Both the position numbers and the translations under genes were made by a program. This document shows, one piece after another, positions 37,601 to 52,600 of a stretch of 64,000 bases of DNA (position 1 is its first letter; every line of letters begins with the position of its first letter). Below the pieces are notes generated by a model. It worked only from the letters and a program-made list of their open reading frames with translations, was not told the DNA's origin and did no database searches. The DNA comes from Polydactylus sextarius. Taxonomy: Eukaryota; Chordata; Actinopteri; Polynemidae. The stretch covers positions 4,953,501 to 5,017,500 of the forward strand of contig CM028922.1 of NCBI GenBank assembly GCA_016801845.1, in the 5' to 3' direction.

Positions 37601-40600
37601 GGTAATAAATTTTGAGAGCTTTAACCCAATCACTCTGCGCCTGATGCTATGAGAAGCCCAGGGATAGAATGATGGGTGAGGGTGAGGAGGAGAGGTGGGA
37701 GTCTATACAACCGGAGTACATAAACTCATAGACACACAATAGTTACAGGGAAGAGCAAACTACATTGTTTGTGAATCCTGTTGTTGCAAAGTTGACTGTT
37801 GGAGTAATTATCTTGTAGCCTACTTCTCATTTGACTAATCTGGATAAGCCCCTCCATCCAATCAGGCTGTTCCAACTCACTAACTGCAGCTTAATTGTCA
37901 CTGTCGTTATTCTTATATGAAATAACAGAAGCATTCAACCATATCCACATATGGGGATGGACAGATGAAAAAGACATGAAGTGGAACGAAAGAATTAGAG
38001 TAGAAAAATGCCAAAACGTTGAGTGTAGAAAAACAACTTCTCTACATAGTTTATAAAAATAGACATAAAATCTATACAGTCCTGATAGCAGTTGCCTCGA
38101 AAAAGTATTTAGCAATATCCGTTTATGGTCTTTTATCATTCTTATTTTTTATATCATAAAATGTGGGTCAGTAGAGTTTTAGGACTCTCAGGTGTGCAAC
38201 TTGTGAAACTGTGTTTGCAAAAGAGCTAAACATAAAATGTAAAACAATATCGCTCTGGAATGATGCCTGCACTACGTCGTCTTTGAAGATATTGAATTAT
38301 GAGTGTTGTAGGTCCCCTTAACCCCGTATTTGACAGAAATGCACCTCTGCAGCTTTTTTCCTCTTCTTCACATCTGTGTTTTTAAGGTTTTGTGTGAGAA
38401 AAAGTTCACTATGAGCTGCCAAAACCCTCCCCATCACTGATCACCAGCAAACATCAGCAAGTGATATCACTGTGCTGCCCTGATGCTGACCAGAGAGGAG
38501 TTACTGTAACTGCCGTCAAGAAGACAGACTCACGGGTCGACAGGCAGGCATGAGCTGAGGAGAAGCTCTTAGTGATGTAACATTTGATTTCTTCAGAAAA
38601 TCTAATCCATGAAAGACGGAGTAGGGCAGAGGGCATTCTAGCCGGGAATGGAAGTCATTTTTATCTACAGCGACGATTTGTCAAATAACTCAAGTGAAAA
38701 CAGCCAAATAAGTGAGAGCAATGCTTCACAGAAGCCAAGATCAACCATTACCTCAACGACATGAATCTTGAGGAATGGAATGAACACTTTGATCACTTAA
38801 TTGCCTAATTAACTAACAGTGGAAAATATACTGAAGGAAATTGTAATTGGGCCTCCCAGCAACTTGTAACTCAACGCAATCATCATATGTCAGTTAATAC
38901 TGTTACATAATCAGTTATAAGTTGTCATTCAAGCAATGACACCATTTCATCGTCCACAGACTTTTTCTCCAGTGGCACCATATGGTGCATATTTTAGGTT
39001 TTTAGTTAAAACCGCTCAGAAACCGCTGGTTAGAATAACATTACACATAGCATGTATGTCACTGTTAAACCAAAATTTTCACTTTTCTAGTAGTTTGCAT
39101 TAAGGATGAGCAATTAATGATAATATTGTAACATCACAGTATGGAAAAGTAAAATAACTAAATTTCAGGAGCAATTTAGATATTGCAACAAACATGCCAC
39201 ATCCTACAAATCATGCTTTTTACATGTAAGGAAAATGTAATACTGACATATTAACACACCAAGTTTAGACTGTGAAAATGGTAAATATATCATCAGAACT
39301 GGCATATTTACATGCTAATGTTCTCAGCAACAGTGTCTCAACACCATTTACCTGCTTAGTGTGATAACCTGGTCAATACAGGTCAAACATGTTTTTAATA
39401 ATATTCTCAATTCCTCCCAGTTTGGACAAATACATTTTGAATCCTGACATTTAAATTCTGGTCTGTGTTTCAACTCTGACCTCTTTGGCCTGTGACCGGA
39501 TGACCTGAGTCTCATGACTCTATAGCCAAGGCCATGACAAAACAGACATCCTATGTTTACGACCACATTGCTCGTGCATTGTGGTCGCTGGTATGTTTGC
39601 TTTTACAACTTACACTGAGGTTTCTGTCCCAGATCTGGATGGTGCCATCTTGGCAGCCTGCTGCAATGAGTTTCCCATCACGGCTGTAGGTGCAGCACAT
39701 AGGTATGACCTTCTTGCCCTGCAGGGAACGTGGTTTGAACACAGACTTGTGTTTCTTCTCCGAGTTCAAGTCCCATGTGCGTACGGTTCTGTGGGCAGAC
39801 GGGAAAAAATTGAATTAATTTATCCTTACTCATCTGTCATGAGCCAGTCATAAAATATCTGTCCCTCAAAACATATTTGGTCATTAACACTATAAACCAC
39901 CATAATAAATCAGAATTACAGAGATACAGTGTGGCCCAGTCATTCTCATGAACATGAGGTTAGGCAGCTATGTGTTGCAGGGTGAGGGGTTAGCAAACAG
40001 CAGAACAGTACATCAGTCTGACAGGCATGTCTGAAGCTTCCATGAAATTCGGATTCTCTCTCCTACATCTGCTGAACACATTACACAACCTGGAGCACTG
40101 AGAACTAGAACTAAATACAGACTTTTCATACAAGTACAAATGAAAATTTCCACACACTGAACATGTTAAGATGAATTAAACGGTATTCAAACCATGTTGT
40201 ACTCAATGTCGACATTAAGGTATTAATAAAACTCCTCTTGAACGCTGCACAATGAAGACATATAGTATGACTAAGTCTTCCATCAATCACAGAATGAGAG
40301 ACAAAAAAAACTAATGAAACTTTAGTAGGAACAGTGTGTTAAGGTAGAAGTTGGCAGTGGTTCCACATACTTTGAATTTCAAACTTGTCAGGGCCTTTTT
40401 GAAATCACTGGAAAACCAAAAAAGTGAACTGATGTTGCAGTGACTGAAAAATACTAATTAATGAAGTGAGAAGGAAAAAATAGAGGAAAACTAAGTTGCA
40501 TACCAATAACAAGAGTTATTTTAATAGACCTAACAGTCTATATTAATCATTGAGATACATGACTACACGCAAAAATATTTACCCAACCTCACACACACCA

Positions 40601-43600
40601 ACACAGACATTCATGCCAGACAGTGTGTGTGTCCAAATGTGTCTGTGACCCACTGCTGCCTTTAGTGAGCATCACGACCTTCAGGTCATGAGGTCAGCGG
40701 AGGAGTATAAACACACAGGCAGGGCTGCTACTAACAGCCAGGCGAGGATTCCTCTATGGATGCATACAAAGTCACAGACACACACACACTCAACTGTGTT
40801 TGGATAAGTCTAACAATGTGATACAAACGCCAACTGAAGACATATGGTTTGAGTGAGAGCTGGTAAGGGTCAAATAAAACTCTGTTTGATGCATAGTTGT
40901 GTGTAAATCCACATAAACCAAAGCTGTGCATAAATCAAAAAAAAAAAAAAAAAGACCTTGCTGAAAAAAGGTGCCAAAACCACAAACATAAACAGAGGTT
41001 GTCCAGTACAACATGAAGGCTTCTGCATTGTATGGCAAGTGTTTACATGAGCAGATATATGAGGTGTGGTTATTAAATAATGAGAATGAGATCATGTACT
41101 ACAAGTAAGACCAACACGAGTCTCATTATTTTATAGCCGCACTTTGAACATATGTATGAGAGTGTGTATAAGAAAGAGTGATAGGTGTGGACTGGATGAC
41201 AAATTGGTCCACCTGCTGCCTCACACAGACATCTCTATTTTGTTTACGGAAGACTTTAGGCGTCTGTCAAACCAATAAAGACAACATAACCTTTCGTGTA
41301 GCACACAAAACCTGGAATGCTATTTATCTTAAGGGCTCTTTCCAAAACATGGCATTGCTGGCTGTCAGTGGGATCAAGCCAAGAGGATGGAGCCCACCAG
41401 TGTTGATCCAGCGACGAAAACACAATGAAGACTGCACACCCTCACCTGTCAGAGCAAATGGACTGAAAAAGAGGAAGCCGCCTCTAATATGTGGTATTCT
41501 GATTTGATTAATAAAGCTTAAGAACTTTCCACTTCTTGTGGAAGAAAAAATAGATTAAAAATAAAAATAGATTAAAAGCACCAATAAATTAAAAAAAGAA
41601 ACAACTTCAGTTTCACCTAATTAACATCACAGATTTTATTCTAGAGGGAAACATCTGGGGCATCTGGGTCTCAGACCTCTCAGAGGATCTGGGTTGTTTG
41701 GGGAATGTAATAATACTGAAAAGGTGTGAGATGTCAAAATAATGATATGCAGCATGAAGAAACCACAGAACACATTCAGGGCAATACCTTCACCCTTTCC
41801 TCCTCAATGCAACCTTGTTTTCCCTTCAGTCAGGAGCTGCCTTTTTTTTCTGCACAAACACTTCAGACACAGAGAGGTGAATGTAATAAAAATGAGACCC
41901 ATACATCCTCAGTCATGCATGTGCACTTTACGAGGTAGCACATTCGTTCACACAACAACTGAGGGGTGACAACTCCCCTGGCCCCAGATTTTATCTGTCC
42001 GTCAGGTCGTGGGCTTAGTGGAGGTGATAGCTGCAAGGATCATTTTCCCAGATGATGAGATAAGGAAGAAAGAGGGAAAAGAAAGGTGTACGTTTTGTAT
42101 AAGGTTATTTATTGGTCAAACTCCAGCATCGGAGGTTGGTTATGTTGCCTGATGGCCGGTTGACTGACTAACTGGGGCTCTGTTATGAGAAAAGCGGATT
42201 AGGCCAAAGGATGCTCCATCTTCCAATGCAGATGAAAAACACAGAGTGGGGAAAAAAATACGGGGATTTAGGAGGCGGCACATGCACAGTGGCATTCAAG
42301 CAACGAAGCAAAATAAGAAACACTGTGGTCTAAGCAAAAATTTAATGTGGGTAAAGTCACGTGCTGACTCAAGCACATTCACATTCATTATTACTGTGGC
42401 TCCAAACTCTTAGAAGAGCAGGTGAGACCACACACTACAGCAAGTGAATGCTTGAATCTGACACTAAAAGAAGTCAAGACAGCTCTTCAGATTTAATCAA
42501 GCAATCTGGATGATAAGATACTTTCATACTGGACCTCCCCCCTCCCATACGGAAGTCGCCTGATATTCAGTTTCAGTAAGATAAGTAACACACAGATGCA
42601 CACTAAAGAACCAGAAGTTACTGTCAGTCAAAAATTCAGTCTTGACTGTAAATTGAACAAGAAGGATAAATGCGCTTCTTAAAGATACGGTATGTGCGTT
42701 CTCGAGCAGGACATGGAACAGTTGCATTGTAAGGGGGGGCAACAATTGGAGACGCACTGGACTGTGGATGAACCTTATGTGTTAGACTGTGTGAATCGCC
42801 CCAACATGTTCACACACACTTTGTACACACACGTCTGTCCTCGCTATTCATCTTTTCACTGTGATTCAGATCACATTTAATAACCCAACAGTAAAGCCTT
42901 TTCCCTTGATAAAACTAAATTAAGCCATCTCCAATTATTTGGCTGAAAGTACTGACAAACATATTTACTTGATAAGCTCAGTGTGTGAAAGATGATCAAA
43001 TAATTAAAACACAGGATTATACTTAAGACCTGTATCAATATAACATCATTGACTACAGGGATTTAACCACACTGCAAATCCTGAATCCTCTTTGTGTGAA
43101 TCTTCCTATTTTCATGGATGCTGTCCAGTGAAAATCCTGAAAATGCATCACAGCGTGACTTGTGTTTGGTGGAAACGCATGATCAAGACAAATATTTTGT
43201 TCTTTAGCAGTAAAAAGGACCTGCCATGTTGTCCTCTGGGTCTCCTTGCTACACAGCTACAGCTCCAAGTCCAGCTGCAGCCCTGACAGCAGGCCAACGC
43301 GGAGGGAATCCCTGGCATTCAAACCTCCTGAAAACATTCCTCAAATTGTGTGTATTTATGTGTGCACATGCGCAAGTGTGTCACAAGGCTCAACAGAAGT
43401 AACATGTGGGTCCAATTAGAAAGTCGCCGTTTCTCCTGTCCTCTGCTCCACTGGTGGAACTTTCAGTCACAAAAAGAGCACGACATGATTTTTTGATTGT
43501 TCTCCTGGGGAACTATAAAACTATATAAAGTAAAACCCAAGAATCAACAATGTCATGAAGCCACTGATGTAAAGTTTTCCTTAGTGTTAGTTGGAGTTTG

Positions 43601-46600
43601 TGCAGTCACATTTTTTAACTAGCAACAGAACTATTTCAGTGATCGTTAAGCCACTACTGTTTAGGATTTTGTTCGTTAGAAAAGCTGCAAGTATCAAAAC
43701 ACAGACACATAGTCCCAGTTGTATTTTAGTCTACTTCAAGTTTAAGCCTGCAAAGGAAATACTTCCATCGGGAGTAGACCCAACAGATACGGCCTTCGCT
43801 CTGAGAAATAAATCTGCAGTTTTCAAACAGGTGTTCAGTCTTTCAGCACAGACTTAGTCAAAGTGGTTCTCCGCTTAATACGTATCTGGCACTGTTGGCT
43901 CTAACATGAATATTGTTGGAAAAACACTGTGCCATTTTACAAATACACAAACTCTCAAACAGAATGACAGAGGAATGTGAAACGTGGACACTTTCACACC
44001 AAGCTGAGCAGAAATGCTTTTCACTGACGGACTGTTCTGCTCAGGCTCCTTTCAAACCTCAGTGTGCAGAGGACAATCACCACAACCACCCTGCTGCTGC
44101 ATTATGAAACTGCTTCATCAGTACTTCCCGCTCATCCACTTCCTCTCGAGAGAAAAACGTCTGTGTTAATGAAATCATTGAAGGAAATGGGAGGTAGTTT
44201 TTATGAATAAGATTCCACACAACTGCGGGGGATCTTTAATTAAGAAGCTGGGTGGTTCACTGATCATGCTTAATAAGCTATTGAAATAAATACAACAAAG
44301 ACTCTCTAACTGGGCTGACACAGGATGAAAGACCTGGAAAAATCTAGGTGTTTGACTGATGTTTGAGCAAAAGCAGCCAGTAGCAGGCACCCACTGGTAC
44401 TATTGGCCAACTACTGGTCCATTCATAAGAGGCCCACTGACAACAATCTGGTCTCTGCAGACTCCACATCTATTCATAAAATGGCACTAAAGGGGATGGA
44501 GCAGCATATATGAGGTGGCTGTGACGAGCAAAGGAAGGACAAAAGATGAGTTGGCTGCCACAAAATAACAAGAACATAAATAAACTGTGTCGACTGAAAA
44601 CCTGCAATACCTTCGATTGTACATGGAGTTTCTGTACATTAAACCCATAATACAAATGGTTCACACACAAAGGGACAACAGTGGCACAGTTTTGTTTCAA
44701 TCATTCACAGCAGCTTTAAACAGCCAAGATTGGAGCAAATATAAATCTTGCAGCAGCATTTTTTGATGGTTTATTTTACTTAAGGTCATGTTTCAGTTTT
44801 GGATAAGAGAGCCAAGTTGTCATCAACACATAGTAAGTTCCTGGACATGGTGTGCGGGGTGTTCCTGATCTCTTTATGAAGACATTATTTTGAGCTCAGA
44901 TAAAAGCTGGCTGGTATTTCAACACTTATTAAAGACAGAAGTCACACATTTGGAGAAAACAAGGAAGAATTCCTGATGGATTTAAAGAGACAACCACCAG
45001 AAAATAAAGCGGTGTCAAAAAGTCTGAGGTCATTTTACCATTCAATGGTGGGAAAGTGGTCTCAGACATTTGAACTACACAGTAAATTTAACTTTTACAA
45101 ACTGAGTCACACCTTTTTCCCCCAACAACCGATTAAATTTGCAGAAGCTAAAATTAGAAAAATTGTTTTGGAAAAAAAAAAAAAAAATCATTCCTAATCT
45201 GCTGCTTACAATCCTGACCTGGATGAACAACCATTCAGTTGCCGTTAGTCTAAATTAACATATAGACACAAAGATGCAACATTTATACTGCCAAAAAACA
45301 AAAGAGCAAAACAAAGGCCTAATGATAGGTTTCTAGATTACAGAATCGAGGATCTAAATAACATGACCTGTATGTTTGGCACCTGTTTAAACCCTGAGGC
45401 TACAGTTTGTTTACGCTGGAGGAATGAGAAGGACTTTTGACTGAAAACGTGAAAGGTGAAGGGTCCACCAAGAAAGAAAAGGCACTTAATCATTAGGTAG
45501 CCCCCGTGCTGCACTGCCCATAACTACCATGATGATCAGTAAAAATGCAACATGGGAGTCGTAAGGAAGGTTACAAGGACAACCTTTTCCACCTGTGAAA
45601 TCACTATAGGCAGCCCCTCACTTTCCTCTCTTCATCACTGCCGTTTTCAATCGCTGAGACTCAGGTTCCTGTGCTGACCTGCGCTGCTGCTGTGAACCTA
45701 CCGCTCACGCAGCTGCTCTGCCTGTGAATGGCTCCCTGTGCGCTCCTCTCCTGTGAGCTGGCCAGGGGCAACACCCAGTGCTAACGTGCCAGGGGAGGAT
45801 TTCCAGAGCCTCAATAAGAGCTAAATAAACCAGCCTCCACATCTGGGAGAGCAGTAACATTGGTAAACACTGGGCTGCGGCCTGCCCACAAAGCCAAGCC
45901 CTTGTTTCCACTTAATGATGATAGCCCTGGGTTTCTGTGCTGCTGCCTGTCACACTCACTTAGACTCATCACTGAGCTCTCAAACACTCCCACAAATATT
46001 CACGCACACCTATGCAAAGAGTTGCAGCTTCAGTTGTTAAGACAGAAGAAAAAACCCCAAAGCTCTGCTAACTGGAACAGAGAGGTTATTTGTGTTTGTG
46101 TATGACATCTTGTTATCTCCCGCTGTGTTGCTCTGATCCAAAATACAGTTAGGAAATGAAGGACTGTGCTTGGACAACATCCAGTGTAAAATGTGCCATG
46201 TATCACTACACAGCTGTCAGGCCAAGCTCCTTTTTCAGAAGCATATTCTGGACTAGAGGACTCCCTGCTGGTGACACAGGAGAGGACATATAGTATGTGG
46301 ATACTGTGAGGCAGAATAAATCACTATTATATGCACAGCATGTCTCTGGTTTCATAAATCAAATGCTGTTAAGAGTCGTTACATAATTCCATAATTGAAA
46401 ACCAGCAAAGAACTGATGTGTCTGTATTTCTACAAGACATTGTCTCATGACTGTTTCTTCCTGAAAAAATGAACAAGAATAAGCAATGATTATTTTGGTT
46501 TCTATAAATACCCACAGTTACATCCACCAGATGCTTTATAGTACATAAATACACAGCAGCACAGCAGCTACAAGAGCGACAGAGGAAAATGTTAGATGCT

Positions 46601-49600
46601 GGTGACAAATCACAGCTCGCAACATTTATTAAAAACTCACCCATCATTGGAACAGGTCATGAACTCTTCTTTCATTTTGGGATGCCAACAGCCACTATTC
46701 AACATCGCTGTGTGGCCCTGAAAAGAGCAGAAAGAGAAAATTAACAAAGTGCACACTTTCAACTGGTGATAAATTGCTGTTGATTAGTCACTGAGAAAGG
46801 GTGTACACCCATGAATCATGTCAGTGACTTGTGATCTAGTCGTCGACACAGCCGTTTGTTCTGAAACAGTTTTGGAGAGTGAGCCCACAAGCAGCCAGTA
46901 AAAGTTGGTCACCGGGAAGAACCAGTGATGTTCAATTAATGAAGACGTATTTTGTAATCTCCCTGCGCATAAATTCAGGCAAAGACAGCTGTTGTTCTTC
47001 ACTGTTAGATCTTTAGCCAAGAATCCTGAACAAAAGGTCACCAGTTCATTGTGGGTTGCTACTACGTTTCTGTGACAAGGAATTTTTTTAATTTTGTGTA
47101 TTGTGAACTGTGTGGTAACCGTGAGCCCTGCATCCACAGAGACACATGCAAAAGTTCTGGGAGGTATCAATTACTTTTCTTCATTTGAATGCACCTTAAA
47201 AAAGGGCTCTCCCTTCAGGAAAAGACCTTTAATTTGATCATTTTGTAACCTTGACTGTCAGACTTCCTCCAGATAGGCCTCACCTCAGAACTGAGCCACT
47301 GAACTCTGAAGCAGTGCAGACGGCCGTGTCACAGCTTCAAACAGAAAACTATGAGCAGAGTAACTTTTAGATATTTCCTCCTCTGGGGTAGTCCCGTGGA
47401 GAATTACCCATAACAAATGACTTCAAAGTGGAAGAACCCACAGAGGGGCCTCCCCCGACCGCCAGGTCAGAGAGGAACACTTCAGTGTGCTGCAAAAAGA
47501 CTTCAGACATGACATACTGCTATTTGACAGGATGCTTAAGAAAACGGAGCCTAGCTTGAGCAGAAGTCAACCAAATGACACTGGTATGTGTGCACCAGGA
47601 AGAGTGGCCTGCCTGTTCACTGTCAAATACTTTAAACAGCCCACTTTAAACACACCACTTTAATAATCAATAAAAGGGAACTGCCTTGGTGTTGCTGTTT
47701 AAAGGCTAAAAAGGATTAATAACAAACTGCTAGTTGTTAAACTTTATGACAGAATACCGAGTCACTATACGATGAGGTTAAAGCTCAAATGGGCTGCAAA
47801 TGACTCGACCGTTTCTCTGCTCTGTGTAGTAACATCACAATAAACACAGGACCTTCATGGTAAGGGCGAATGGACCTGCTTTCATCCTAAACACATCTGA
47901 TTCCTCTTCCTTAACCGTTTAGGACAACAAATTGCCAATGACTAAACAGGCTGATATTCATCCTAAGAATAAACACAAAACAAGCATGTTAATGACAAAC
48001 AGAAGCAAAAAAAGACCCTCTCTGATAACAAACACTGATTAACTAAGACCAGTACTGGCACTGTGCATTGTGGCATTATGATTTGTTTCCATTGAAAGTG
48101 TCTTGAAAATAGATTTCACAGTTTCCTGTTATTTTAAATTTACAGGTGGTAGATGGAATAGTTGATTGAACAATTACTTTATCAACCAAATCATTGAATC
48201 TAAGAAAAAACAAACTGACAGTAAAGTAACTAGGATTTTAAACAATTATAATAATAGTGATGACAATTTAAGCACTTTATGAGGCAAGTTTATTTTCAGA
48301 TCTGTGGAATTGTTGCTTTTCTCAGTTTTTCCTCTCATCGCGTGCATTTACAGTCCTCCCCCCGCACATGGTGACATGACAGGGAATTGTGTAATTGTCG
48401 ACAGAAGCCGAGTAATGGCAAAGACTTAATTATCACATAAGACACAACTAATCGACTGGGACACTGTCAGCAGGCCAAGACGTATTTTCGTTGAACCAAA
48501 CTCTCCCTTCAGGTCCAGATGGGACCGAGTGGGACAAGAATGTGGGACATCCAGGAAAACACGTTTTGCAATCAATGGGCCTTTACTTGTTCAAGTAATT
48601 CATATGCATGGTATAAACCATGTCTAAATGCACTGCAGCTGGCACAGATGGTTAGTGACCACCAATACGGCTTTTTTTAAACACAGTCAAACCTAAACAT
48701 GGACACTTAATTAGGATCTTCCTTTGTAGATGAAGGCAAAATCAAGAGATGAACCGCGACAGCCCTGACAGCATGTAGTCCCCCCCGAGACTGCCACCAG
48801 CTGGTCACACAGCAAAACCATTATCGTCTCATGGCTGCACCTTGCTATCATTAATAGTTGGCAGGGTGAGAATATCCAGCTTGTGTTTGGAATTAGCAAT
48901 CACTCTTGGGCGGGCCACTGTTACCATAGAGATGAACACATGCAACATTATAACATCTTTAAGATTAATTCCGGTTTATTACAACTCTTAGTTATATTTT
49001 TATAGGTTTGGCTTACATTTCAGTGAGTAATAACACTCCAATCAAGTTAGATGATGAACTTTGTAAATGCAGGAAAATCACTAAAAAGTCATATGAGGTG
49101 AGAAGTAAAACAGCCATTTTCCACAAATTTATATTTTATTTAAACTTATCTGGGAGAGATTAGCAATGAAATGTTTATCTAAACTGTCCATTTTAAACAC
49201 TGGTGTCTGTTTAAAGACTTGGCAGTGGCGATGATGCTGTGGCGGCATAATCAATACAAACAACAGCCAGAACTACAAAAATAAACCAAAGTTGTAATAA
49301 ATCCAATTTATAGGAGAGTGCTACTTCAGCATACCTTGGTGTTAGCCATATCCACAATGTATTGATCTCCTTTCACACACTCCATGACATTGAAGCCATC
49401 ACGGTCCAACACCTTGGCCTGTGCATTACCAGAAATCACCAAGATGACGTCACCAGTGATGCTGTACTGCAGGGACTTGATCTGATGACTACAGGACACA
49501 AACAAACACACATAATACATATGAAGTTGCCATGTGAGAGAAAAGATGATCACATTTCTGAGGTGCTGAGAAGTTCTGGTAGGTGTCTTCATGGCCGTTT

Positions 49601-52600
49601 GGAAGCCATCTGTGAGCTGTAATTGTACAAGACTTCTTTACTAAAAACATTGTTATATAAGAAGCCTTGAGTCCCTCCAAGGGGTCAGTGACAAAAACAA
49701 ACACTAGATACATGTAGCTATAGAAACAAAACAGCGCACATCTGATGTACATCTGATGTACATCTGATGATTGGTCTCTTTGATCTACAAGAAGCAATAT
49801 ACAAACCTAAACTAAACCATAGCGGCTCATAGTGACATTTAAAAGCTAAGAATGGAAAAAAAAATGATACACACTCTTTGAAACGCACTGTACCGTACAC
49901 AAAACGAAGAGAAAATTAACATAGTAAAAATCTGATATTACAGACATATATCACACCAAAACCATAAGATATGCAGATGGTGACAAAAAAATTGTATATA
50001 TGCATTTCATGCTTTTATAAAGGATGTGATATGTTTTCAATCTCGATTTACACTGAAGTCACAATGCACAATGTTGCATGCAAGTACAGAGAAACAGACA
50101 ACTATCTGGACCACTTAACCAGAGTGAGATTAGCAATTAGGGTCAATATCAAATAGCAGTAACGCAGCAGGAGGTTGACAGGACACCAACATTTCCACAC
50201 ACAGAGCAAAAAGTTCCACTGCTGAAATGACAGTGAGGCTACCATCAATGCTGTTTTTAATTGGGAGGTTTCGGCTTCTTCAAAGGCTCACTACACAGAT
50301 CCAAATGTTCAGATTCTTCCGACTGGGCTCACGAATTTCCTTTCTGAGGCAGGAAACAGTAACAATGGACCTTAACAACACAGCTTTCTATATGAAGCCC
50401 AGGTTGTTAGTAAACCAAACAGGCTACTGGATCACATTATAATCAAATTAAATGTAGCGTAAATTTTGGTTAATAAGGGGGAGCCTGTTTCAGCTCAAAC
50501 CTTTGGTTCCCAAAACCAAAAAGAATTAAATCTTTGATGATGGCTTCAGTGAAACACAGAATAAACACACACAGACACACAAACACCCACATAACTCCAC
50601 CATCTGCTTTTGAAAGGCTCATTTTGAATGAAAAGAGAGGATGTCACAGAGTTAACATGAGGCTCACTGAAGCTCAAAAAATGTGTGTTTGTGTGTACAC
50701 TTTGGCACGGTGAGTGTACTGGATGTTTGCATGAAACTAATTAACCACATGTTAAGCAACTGTGTTGGTGTTCCACGTTGTGTTCTCAGAAATAAGACTT
50801 ACCATTCACAAGGCTGCAGGGACCTGAAGGCCTGCAGAGCCTGGTCCATCCCGGCAAAATCCCAGAAACGGACATCATAATCATATCCCCCAGTCACCAG
50901 GCGGGCTCCAGATGGGTCTAAGCCCAGAGCTGACACCTGAGAAGATGGTTGTCTTATTAACAACTTAAATTGAGACAATCTATAATTAGATTTTCCAATA
51001 TCAAACTAACTGCAGAAGGTTGCTAGAAACCACAAAGACTTTTTGACAGTGTAATCTACACATCAAAAGGTAGACAAATAAATAAAAACAAATATTTAAG
51101 GTTTGCTCTTGTATAATGATTCAATTATACAAATCTAAACCATTTCAAAACTGCAATCAGCACTAAATCTGGACACCATATTGGCTCTATGCTAATGACA
51201 AAGACAATTCAAAACAAAGCGTATTTCTTCTCTCACGCCTTAAAAATAGCAACCAAAAACAGACTAACTGTTGCTCTTTTTGCTAAAATTCAGCTCAAAC
51301 AGTACCAACGCTGGCTGAAAACCCAATAAAAAAAAAGCAGATCTGCATGGTGAGATATTTCAGTGTGTGCATAACATAAATAAATTTTGGTGCTGATTAC
51401 AAGCCACATACAGATAAATAAAAACCTATTCTCTCTACAAACAGAAAGTCATTGAATATTTTTGCCACAAAACCACAAAAATCAACAATTATTTCTGAGA
51501 GAAGAAGTGCTTACTGTCTTGGTGCCGTGCTGCAGAGTGATCTCATGAGTGTCGGGAATTTTCTTCACTGGATTCTAAGGAATTAAGTTGAAATAAATAA
51601 AAGGAAACGGTGAAAGAAAGGAATGAATTAAATGTGCAGTTGCCATGTAGAATCAATGACACACGATATTATAATTTTGATTGGTTGCATGACTAAAAAC
51701 TCTGAAATCACGACCATCTGCTGTAAATTACTGACTGAGAACAGTCGTGCTGAAAAGTGGTGTGAAAACGTAAGACCTGAGCTGCTTCACACAGAGACTG
51801 TGACGCACACCAACGTAGCACCACACGTCTGAGTAAAGCTTTTATTTTATGAAGTGGTAGAGAAGTATTTGCATGACAAAATACCACACACCAACCGCGA
51901 TGCCAGTCATAGTGTTTACAAGCACAAAATCTGTCCTCAGACAGACAGGCAAACATATAAACACCTGCCAATCTTCTCTAAACTGCCTCTGTGGTAGTTC
52001 CTGCTACAGAGGAGTCTCCTGAACCAGATTTTGGCTTAATCACACACGCAAATAAACACATGCACTCACACACTTATAAAATGATGACATCGCCCACCCC
52101 CCCCTTGTAATAGCTAGAAACTAAAAACAGAAAAATTGCCAAATAGATAACAGAACTATTGTTCAGCAATACCACATGATAGTCATCTTATGGTTTATAA
52201 TGTAACACATGCCACAGTTTACAGTATATTTTCTTGTGCTGCCATCTAGTGGTGCAAGCTTAAAAGCACTACACTATCTGGCACAAAGTAATGATTTTCT
52301 ATGCTGTTATTACACTAGACATTTTGACATATCATAAATAGAAAAGCAGAGGTGTGTAAATAATAAATCCTGAAATCCATCACTTTCATTGTCCTGCTAT
52401 AGTGCAACTAAATCACAACTTACTGGCACAGATGAATATAACTGAACTACCATTAATGTTATTTGTGACACTAGTGTGTCAACACAGGTCAACAAGCTGT
52501 ATAGAAAAATGTTAGATTATAGATAAACCTAAAAAACTCAAACAACTGAGGTCTACGAGGTCCTATGGGACTTGAATTTTCCATAACATGCATTCTCTTT

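Noticed and set aside
41178..41507. 109-residue plus-strand ORF in wdr70 intron 9
   Set aside because: No recognisable family, no promoter or splice context. It could be a repeat fragment but shows no reverse transcriptase or transposase motif.
46784..47170. 128-residue minus-strand ORF in wdr70 intron 8
   Set aside because: wdr70 exons 8 and 9 already join in phase. The frame has no matching domain and no convincing splice boundaries.
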